From Taeniopygia guttata (Eukaryota; Chordata; Aves; Passeriformes; Estrildidae), in the NCBI RefSeq assembly GCF_048771995.1, contig NC_133026.1, forward strand, positions 94,084,501 through 94,148,500: a stretch of DNA of 64,000 nucleotides. The letters run 5' to 3'. Shown here one piece after another: positions 43,801 to 64,000 of this stretch; positions within the stretch are counted from its first letter, which is position 1; each line of letters begins with the position of its first letter. A program made the translations under genes and the position numbers. The notes beneath the pieces are model-generated. The model saw nothing but the letters and a program-made list of their open reading frames with translations. It made no database searches and had not been told where the DNA came from.

Positions 43801-46800
43801 AGCATGCAGACCTCTGGCTGCATTTTACAATTTATGGCATAACAAGACATGAACTTGTGGACTTTGGGTATTCTATGTCACTCTTGCCAGTAGAAACTAA
43901 TTTAAAATCAGTCCGGTGCAAATTCCTAATATAAACTAATTTCAGAGTCTGCAGCCATAGACCTGGATTGATTTAATCTGTATGACAACATAATATCCTT
44001 TCTGGTAGTATCAGCTGTCAAAATGTCTTTTTAATGCACTGAAAAAATAAGTCTGGTCATTTGACTAGAAAAGATGACTCTTAACTTTTTCTCTTTTGAG
44101 CTACCACATATCTAAATGATCACAGCCCTGTGAATGCCATCTGTTTATTATGTGTAATATTCTGCCCATTTAAATTAGTTTAAATAATTCATGTAAATAA
44201 CAGCCCGATGCCAGATGGAATTAGCTTATTAGATGGTGGAGTGTTTCTTTCTACACAACCCTAGTGCAACTTCTAAGTATTTCTGGAATTGCTTCAGATG
44301 CTCATAAAGAGAGGCTACAAAGAGCCAGGTTCAGTATTGGCATAGTGAGATCACTTGGCCTGAACTTGATGCAAAGACTGGAAAACAATCTCAGCATTTT
44401 CCCTTCTTTGTTCACCCTTTCACTCACTGTGGACAGACACACAACATGCCACACAGCAGCAAATTCCATTGGAGAGCATCCTCTTAGGCTTGGAAAATTG
44501 CTCTCAAGCCACTGATTCCAATACCAAGCACAGAAAATTCCACTAATAATTTCCCTCACAAACTGATTAAGCTTCATCTTACAGCTTATTTTCCTTTTGG
44601 TGACTGGTAATGTAAACAGGCAAAGAACGTAGCAGAGAAGCAATAGGCAATGTTGTATCAGGCACTATTTGGGATATGTGGACAAAAATTCCAGAATATT
44701 TTTTACGTCTTAACTTTTCCATCTCATTTGATGGATTACAAGTAAACCACAATCTGCTACAGTGATTGCCAAGGTATCTTACTGACTTCTTCAGGCAATA
44801 CTGTTTCCAAATGAGAGGGAAATGTTGGCATGAGGTTAATAAAGAAATTAATTAAATATGAGAAGAGCAGGACAATTAAACTGTGCTATGTGGAATCTAG
44901 ATAATGGTAAAAGGGAAAGAGACAGCCAATATCTTTGGCTTTCCTGGGCAACTATAGCTAAGAAATATTTCAAAAATTATAGAGCAAACAGGAGAAAATA
45001 GAATTGGTTTATTCTATTTATACATGGAAAAGCTTTTTCTGTCTAAACATCTGCCCTCATTTGAATCAGTGAATTATACCAGGCTTTTCCCTTGCCCACA
45101 AAGCTGTACTCTCTATTTTATACTGTGCCATTTTTCTGCTTCTACTTCACAATGTGACCCAATAAACTCACTGCTCACTGATGCCATAAAATTTCTCTGA
45201 GTAGTTTGCAACATACTCTTTTTGATTAATGGTATAAATGAGAAAATACATTTGGATTCCTCTGGTAGACTCAGTACTCTGCAGGGGAATTTCACTGCCT
45301 AAAGGGCATGTTCAAACCTATGTCTAATCTTGCAAGGTTTCTCAGCAGCAACTTTGCCAAAGGAAATCAGAAAGAAATATTTGTATGTTAAAATATATTT
45401 TCAAAGTCAATTTGAACAACCCTTAAACAGCCTTGAACAGGCCTCCTGGAAGGAAAATAGGAGATTTACATGCCTTGTGAAAGATTACCAGATATGTACC
45501 CTTTTTTTCATAGACAACAAATGACAGAAGGTGATAAAATCAATCAAAGAGAACAATAAGTCCTAATGAACCAGTTTTACATTTCATTAACTTGAGTGCC
45601 AAGGTAGTTCCTAATGACTGATTTAGTTTCTTTCTTCATGAAGAATTCAGTAATTAGGAAAATAAGGTCTAACGGCATCATACAACTTGAGCCTGCAATG
45701 CAGTTTGTGTCTGAAGGTGATGAGAACCATGAGGCTCAGCAGTTCTTTGGGCTGAGGAGCTGCTGAGCCCCTGCAGAGGAACACAGCACAGGTGGATGCT
45801 GTGCCAGGCTCCTACTTGGCTGTGCCAAGGCATCTCCTGGATACTAAAGCCTCTGGTTATTCCACATCTGAACCATCACCAGTGATGTGCAATTTTGTAA
45901 TGTGCCCAACACTGTGATGAAGAGGAGGCCAGCTTGATGCTGACATCATGCTTTAAGCACTAGTTCAAAGATTAATTGTGTAAAAACTAATTTAGTTAGT
46001 CCTGGATTATTTTTACTGCCCGTGATGTCACTTGCCTTAATTCAACTTCTACTAATTAATTTCCATCAAGTTTAATTCTCAGTCAAAATGAGAATAGGAA
46101 TATAACTTCCTTTGGGAACACAGGAATGCAATGTGAAGCAGCCACAGTTTAATATATATGGAAAGCAAAGATTCTCTGATGCAGATTTTTTTTTAAAGAA
46201 AAATTGCTATAACACACAGGGACATAAATATATATATATGTATATATAAAATCTGTTAGTCTTAACCTCGAAGCTTAAGGAAATCCAAAATTAGACTTGA
46301 ATTTTACAGTTAGCACTAGGTTGTTTTAAAGGCTAAACCACTTGATCCTAAACCACCTGGGCTTTTATCTTTTACTAATTCCAAGTTTTCTGGGTCAATT
46401 ATTGAGCTGTTCTGAAGCTCTCTATGCTCATGGATACAAGAAGGTATGTGTACACACACATATGCATATTTACCAGACTTATCCAACTTTTCCCACTCAC
46501 TAAATCAGTGATATATTTAAAAAATCAGAGCCTGAAGAACTAGATACAACCCCTTCCCCTGCCTGAATGCTATACTGAAATCTTTTGGGAAGATGGGGCT
46601 TTATTCCCTGCAAATGCTTCCTGTGGGATTTACCATAAAATGAAACTGTTAAACTACCCAGTATAAGTGTCATACAACTTGAATTTGCTTCATTAAGCTC
46701 CTTTCATCTTGTACTTTTGTTTTTATTAAAACTATTAAAGCAATATTACAAATACATTAAAACCTATTATTATTTTCTTAGCTTATTTCTTCATATTCCA

Positions 46801-49150
46801 TAATTTCAAAGCATCAGATACCTGTTAAAGTTAAAATTGCTCTTACATGTCTCAGCTGTTTCCAAATCAAAGAGGAGGATGTGGTCTCCTTACAGACCCC
46901 AAAATCCGGTGAATTCTAGCTGGTATCTTGGGATGAAATGGAAAGTGCAGCCAGACACCCTACTGATGCTGCCTGCTGGGCTAACTGCCCCAATCTAGCT
47001 GCTGAGGGAGCAGTGACAGCATATGGCTGGGGTGTAAACAGGGACAAACTGCTTCTTTCAGAAACTATTTCCATTAAGATCACCTTATCTGCAATATCTC
47101 ATTGCATCTTTAAGGTGCAGACATTTGATACAGTTCTGCCTCCAGCACCCCAGAGCTCCGAGCCCTGCATTGTGCCTCCCTGCACCAGCCTTGCGGTATG
47201 CTCAGGGCTTGCTAACCTCTCTGAAAATAATCTCGTCAAGAAACAGCTTTACATTTCTCTGCCCTGTTAGCAAGTTGAGAAAGCTCCCTGTGCAGCAAGG
47301 AATATCTTTCACTGGGGAAAGGGACTGGACTAGGCAGGCAAGACAAAAAGGAAAACAGGGAGGTGGCAGCAGAGGAGGAGGAGGAAGGAACATCCTTGGT
47401 TTTTTCAGCAGCAATTAGAGAAGGTCAGCTGTGAAACCTAACCTGGTCTGAAATCTCTGTATTTTGTTCCTGGCTTAAAGACAGGTGTAATTAGATTTGT
47501 TTTCAGAGCTATTGTTGAAACACCAATGACACATATACCAAATTTCACAGACATTTAATAAAAATGCGTAATATCCTTTGGGGATTGCTGACACACAGAG
47601 AAGTCAAGATCCACACTTTAAAATACATGTGGGTTTGGTAGGGTCTAAACTACTACCAAGACAGTTTAGGACCAAGCAGTAGGGACTTATGCTTGACTTT
47701 CCCCTACCACCTGCATCCCTCTTCCATGTGGGATGTGTCTTGGGATTGTTCCAGGCATCCGTATGGCAGATCTGCAATTTTATCTCCTAGATGGCAGCAG
47801 TCACTGATGAAGATTGGCTGTGTTCAAGCCTAGCTGGTACTCCTACAGAGAAATGGCTGAGCAAAACTCCTCCTTGTCCACTTACTGTCCTAGAAATTTC
47901 TGAAGAACACCCCAAGCTGTTCAGACAGGTTCTGAAAGCCTTTTCTATCAGACTGAGAAACAGGATTAAAATCTTTTTGTTCCTGTCTGCCTCCTTGGTC
48001 TTTGCTGCTTGCCACATTCCCAAGAAACAGACTGTATCACCAGCGCCTCAAAAGTAAGCCTCTCAGCAAAAGGATCAGGGGAAAGAAGAACGAAATTTGA
48101 AAAGGCAGCCTCAGCAGGTGAAGAAATGAGATGGTGGAGAAATCAAGCAAAACACAGTGACAGAAGATGTGGCTAATGATAACGATTCTGCTTCTGAGAC
48201 TTTGGAGATGAAAGTAATTTTGCTTTTCTTTCATCTCCGTCCCCACTGACAATTTATAGAAAGGAAAGCTGGAATATGTCCAGCAATATTTTTATCTTTC
48301 TTTTTCTTTTCTGCCACAGTCTGCCATCTACTTAGAAGCTCCATTTCAAGCCCTGCTGCGCCAGGTAGAGGAGAACTGCACTGATCATGTGAAAGCTGTG
48401 GATAATAGCAAGTCTGCTGCACCTGTGTTCTTGCCTTGCAGTTCTGAGAGATAAAATTCGATCATATCAATAGAGACATCTTTCTTTTTAAAGACTTGTC
48501 AAGGAAGCATTTCTCATTAAGTTAGACATGATGCTAAGAACATATATCACTGGACCGAGCTCTCTGAGCAGAGACAGTGAACATCTGCACCTGGAGTGAG
48601 GAAAGGATGCCAGGATCTTCCTTGCTGCACGGGAACAAACATCTGAGTCTTTGACCCCTCAGGAAGGTTAACGAAGTCAAATAGAGTCACTCTGGTGGAG
48701 CTGACCACACCAAAACAGGGACATAGTCACAGGGAGCCAACGAGAGGGCAGGGAGGCAATCTATCTACCCCAGCACCCTGGGACCCAGAACATCCTGCCT
48801 GTTTTGGCAACGTATCCCCAGTGGCCGCTCGGCTGGCGTTGTGCGCCGGCCGCCGAGGGGAGGCAGGAGCCCGGGTGCCGGGCAGGGGCAGCCTGCACCC
48901 CGCACTGGGGCTGGGGAGCTGCTGGGGAGCCTAGGGACGACCCACCATGGGGGCTGCGTTACTGAAAGGGCATCTGAGTCGCTTCTCTCTCTTCCTCCAT
49001 TAGCTCCGGGAGGATAAAACTGAGAAGTTACTCCAGAGTAAATGACAACTTTTTATTCCTTTTCCCATTTGTCGGGACACGAAGCTTTCACCAGAGGGAC
49101 CTGTCCGTCTCCAGGCTGCCTCTTTCAAAGTATCGAGCAGCCGCCTGGAT
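37900..49150. other. Intergenic region between CNDP2 and DIPK1C, no gene seen
   Basis: About 11 kb of AT-rich, mostly single-copy-looking DNA. I see no exon with a convincing reading frame and splice sites, no tRNA and no rRNA. Small features include (TA)n at about 46226-46250, a T-rich tract at about 42590 and the hairpin at 45.73 kb. Several AT-rich stretches with homeodomain-like words (about 39.96-40.11, 44.03-44.23 and 45.94-46.11 kb) may be regulatory. Confidence 0.5.
45733..45769. repeat. Perfect 10-bp inverted repeat
   Basis: GGCTCAGCAG (45733..45742) and CTGCTGAGCC (45760..45769) are separated by 17 nt. They could form a small stem-loop. No further pairing extends it, so a microRNA precursor is unlikely. 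Confidence 0.7.
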
Positions 49151-49539
49151 GGCAAAGGGTTCCCAGAGCAGCATTCATCACCCTTCAAACTCCTTTTATT
49201 CTCGGGTGAGAAACTCGCCGAGGAGAGGCGGGGGGCGCGGGCAGCAGCCGCCAAGTGGCTGCAGGGGCCGCTTGGCACAGGGGAGCGCAGACAAAAGGCG
49301 GCGGAACTACGTGGCTTAAATTCAAAAGGGGCGCTCCGGGCTCCGCCAGGGCAGCCCCGGCCCGGGGAGGGGGCGGGAGCGGGCCGGGGCCGGGGCAGCC
49401 CGGCGGAGGGCGGCGGGCGCCGGGCTCCGGCGGCAGTGGGACGGGCGTGCGGGGACAGCGCGGCTCCCCCGGCCCCGCCGCCGCTCGCTCGGGGCCGCCG
49501 CAGCCGGAGCGGCCGCCCCAGCCCAGCCCCGGTGCGGCG

Positions 49540-61027
<11,488 letters not shown>

Positions 61028-61958
61028 ACACAAAAGGCAGAACTGCAAAGGCCATGTCCCAGTCTCTCTGCCATCCCTCCTAACCCCGTACTTTTACAGC
61101 ATAGAGATTGCTTTTCTGCTATGCAAATCAAGTTCACAGCTGCAGGTGCAGCACGTCCTGATAATATCTTGTCAAGTGTTAAATTGCTTTACATTACTTG
61201 GATTCTGTTCTTGCTTATTTTCCTGAGGAAGCACTACCCCTCTCCACCAGCATACGGCACATCCTTCTGAGCTGCAGTCACTGCTCAGATAGCATCTGTT
61301 TGAGTGTGGTGCTCAGAGGATGCATTTACAGAAGAAAAGTGTAAGTGCAGCAAAACTCGACTAATAATTAAAAGAATGGGTGGGTGGGTGTGAATTAGTA
61401 CATGCATGGTGTTTGTTTTAGTTTCTCTGTCAAATGAGGTGGGTTTTTACAGTAGATACAGAGCATTTTGTGTGGAGAAAAAAAAAAAAGGGGGAGATGT
61501 CAAACAGGGAAATGTACTGTCACACAAGGAAAGAGCTGCTTTTGTACAAAGCAATCCTTTCTGATATCCCCAAATGCATTTTCTCTGGGGTATTGCATTA
61601 CCTGTGCCATTGCTAACTCTTTTGGGGAAATATTATATAAAGGTACTTTGGACTTTTCTAGAGCAAAATAATTATACTCCTGCTGAGCTCCCATGTGGGT
61701 ATTCATATTCTGCAGTGAAGAGGTATGAATAATGCTACCGGATTTTCCCATGTGAACAAGCCCTCAGGCACTTGTACATCAGAGCACTTGATAAGAAGCA
61801 CTCCTTTGCCAGAGAGCAGAATTGCCCAGGAATGTCAACAATCTGTCCTTTGCACAGAGCAATATCCAGATGCAGAGTTTTCTTCCACGGTATTTTTTAA
61901 ATGAAAAAAAAAAAAGAAAAATATTTTACAAATTCATTATCTTGCCATCAGTTGTACA

Positions 61959-61964
61959 AATAAA
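61959..61964 (+). terminator. DIPK1C: Candidate polyadenylation signal of DIPK1C
   Basis: AATAAA in TACAAATAAAGATC, about 930 nt after the stop codon, gives a plausible 3'UTR length. Confidence 0.5.
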
Positions 61965-61989
61965 GATCTCTAGATCAACTTAAAAACAT

Positions 61990-64000
61990 TAACTTTGCCT
62001 TTAAAATGTGTAGAGCTGTGGCTGGAGAAACTAACATGGGTTCGGGTGACACTTCAAGTGCATACCAACACCAGGCAACGTCCCCATGATCTGGTTTTGG
62101 CATGAGGACATTACAAACCCCACAAACAGGAATCCCAGCGGCCTATGGCAGCCCTCAGCTTGGAGGAATCAATTTTAAGACTGACAATACTGGTTTGTGG
62201 ATGTGAGACATGTAACAACACTTAATCTGCTCCATCTTTATGTCCCTCAGCCTTATGACAGCTGTGAGGCCTGTGAGCACTAATTAGACATAAAATTTCC
62301 ATTTCTGGAGTGGTTCTTTAAACTAAAGCTAAAGACTGCCCATGACCAGAAAAATGGGAGCTGCGGAGGAGTTCTTGACCCCTTGAGACCTAGCTCAAAT
62401 TTTCAGACTGGTGCTAGTGTGTTTTTATATATATTTGTGGCAATAAGCAATCATATTTTTAAAAATCATGCAAGAAACTCCTAGCAAGAACAAGGTCAGA
62501 TGCCTTGCCTGAGGCTGGAAAGCTGCTGCTGAGCTGGAGCTCCAGCTTAGGAGCTTCTGACTGGTAAAATTACTCTCAGTCCATGCTTCTCCTTTAACCA
62601 GGCAGGCAAAGAATATTTCTGTACTTTAAATCATTCTTTGCAAAAGCAGGAGGGCAAAGCAGAATACGAAGAAACATGAATTCCAGAACTAGCCCTGTTA
62701 CAAATTCATGAAATAGATGGAGAAAATAATTAAGAACAGAATCAGATTGTGGCAAAGGAACAGGGATAGGTAAAGTATAAATTAGAGGGAAGACAAGGAA
62801 AGAGAGATTAAGGAAAACTAGAAAAAAAAAAGAAGTAAACAATACGTCAGCCTTTGTAGAAACATGATTTATGATGCAAGATTCAATAAAGTGACATTTA
62901 GTCTGAGAAAGAAGAGACTGAAGATAAACATGATAACTCCCTTCAAAAACAGAGATAGGTTGATAAAAAGAGAATAGGAGAGAACTGCCCTGTCCGGATT
63001 TCCTTGGTGGATATGACAAGCAATGAGCTTAAGGAGCAAGGAAAAAAACAGGTAAGAGATTTGCTACAGGTTTTCTGGTAGAAAGGAACATAAAGGTATG
63101 ACACAAATCATCTGGGAAAGTTTTAGCCTTCACAAATTGTGGTTTTCAACTAACGGCAAAAGTGAATGCCTGTCAAGAATTACGTACATGAAGTTAAGTT
63201 GGTGATGCTGCCTTGAGGTAACCTTTGCCTCCAAGTCATGTGATTATGTTATCACCAGTTTGCATTTGTGCTCTCGTGACACAAATCAATTTTTGTGCTC
63301 CCACACAAAAAATCCCCCCTGCTTGGTCCTTGCTAGGTCAGGAGGGACTCAATATAAATCCCAAATGCTGCTGGGGAACCTGAAGATATTATACATCTTC
63401 ACACATGAAGATGCTCCTGTTTCCCTGGTCCCATTATTTCCTCCTTCCCAAGCTCAGAGGGTACCTTCAGGGAAAAGCAGGCATCACACAGACCATCAGT
63501 GCTTTGCAGAAGAGTCATGCTCCTCCCATGCCAGGGATCCCCTTCCAATTTCCAGGTTTGCATTTCAGACAGGATAAATTTCTTCTGGGTGAGATATTCC
63601 ACTTTTAAAACAGATGGGAAAAAAACATAGTGAAATGAAAACTGGTGGCAGCCAAATGCTGGTGTGATGTGACTCTGCTCAGAAGATCCTTTTTCCCTGG
63701 CAGGGTATAGGAAGGGAAGCTGCCTTTGACAGATCTCTCCAAACCCTTCAGGGCCTGGCTGCAGCTACCTCCACCTGGCAGGGACCTCCTTCCCCCACAC
63801 CACACTTTCCCAGGACATTAGGTTTCACTTCTTTTCAGGATACAGAGAATAATCCTCAGAAAGATCAACACAATTGGGTTATTTGTCCTTGGCTGGGCTG
63901 CGAGATTACATATCGCTCATGCAGCCAGCTCCAGGCAGACTTTGGTGCACACCTTCAAGAAGACAAGGAGAACCTGACAGGCTCTGTGAGCACAGGGCTT
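61990..64000. other. Intergenic DNA downstream of DIPK1C, nothing coding seen
   Basis: AT-rich DNA without a recognisable exon or repeat. In human the neighbour on this side is, as I recall, C18orf63, convergent with DIPK1C. I compared the minus-strand frames here with what I remember of that protein and found no match. Confidence 0.45.

Noticed and set aside
45733-45769. Stem-loop considered as a microRNA precursor
   Set aside because: The stem is only 10 bp and the flanks do not pair, so it is too short for a precursor hairpin.
62594-63019. 141-codon minus-strand frame rich in Phe/Leu
   Set aside because: The purine-rich plus strand gives a hydrophobic minus translation by composition. 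There are no flanking splice signals and no resemblance to C18orf63, the neighbour expected on this side.

Overview
The window reads as a piece of a bird nuclear genome, most likely a songbird. The genes are vertebrate and intron-rich. The interspersed repeats are CR1 LINE fragments, several with the typical avian CR1 3' end, plus LTRs of the kind seen in passerines. There is no bacterial-style gene packing, and most long open frames are chance frames in introns, CpG islands or repeats.

Three protein-coding loci can be assembled exon by exon with consistent splice phases. They keep the order and divergence I recall for human chromosome 18q22 (CNDP1, CNDP2, then DIPK1C facing away). (1) 1..7071, minus strand: the 5' half of a carnosine-dipeptidase-1 (CNDP1) locus, cut by the left window edge and carrying several disabling changes. 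(2) 21.8-36.3 kb, minus strand: a complete, intact CNDP2 (cytosolic non-specific dipeptidase) of 475 codons in 11 coding exons plus a non-coding first exon, with a CpG-island/TATA promoter. (3) 49.5-61.0 kb, plus strand: a complete DIPK1C (FAM69C), an ER-type divergent protein kinase of 410 codons in 4 exons, also starting in a CpG island.

Between them lie about 14 kb (7.1-21.2 kb) and 13 kb (36.4-49.2 kb) without convincing genes. These hold two LTR-like elements, CR1 fragments, a near-perfect 74-bp palindrome, a hexamer microsatellite and a (GGGAT/GGGAC)n array. Intron 2 of DIPK1C holds two candidate terminal exons on the opposite strand and an LTR-like element. A convergent pair of CR1 fragments sits in intron 3.

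The most notable observation is that CNDP1 looks like a pseudogene in this genome. Exon 3 has a net frame shift (142 nt, where the intact paralogue has 144) plus a separate in-frame TGA. Exon 4 ends at exactly the homologous base but lacks a GT donor. Conserved glycine/arginine positions next to metal ligands have changed. The paralogue CNDP2 next door keeps every metal and catalytic residue, so any remaining dipeptidase activity from this locus would come from CNDP2. Everything here was read by eye from the sequence; no database search was run.
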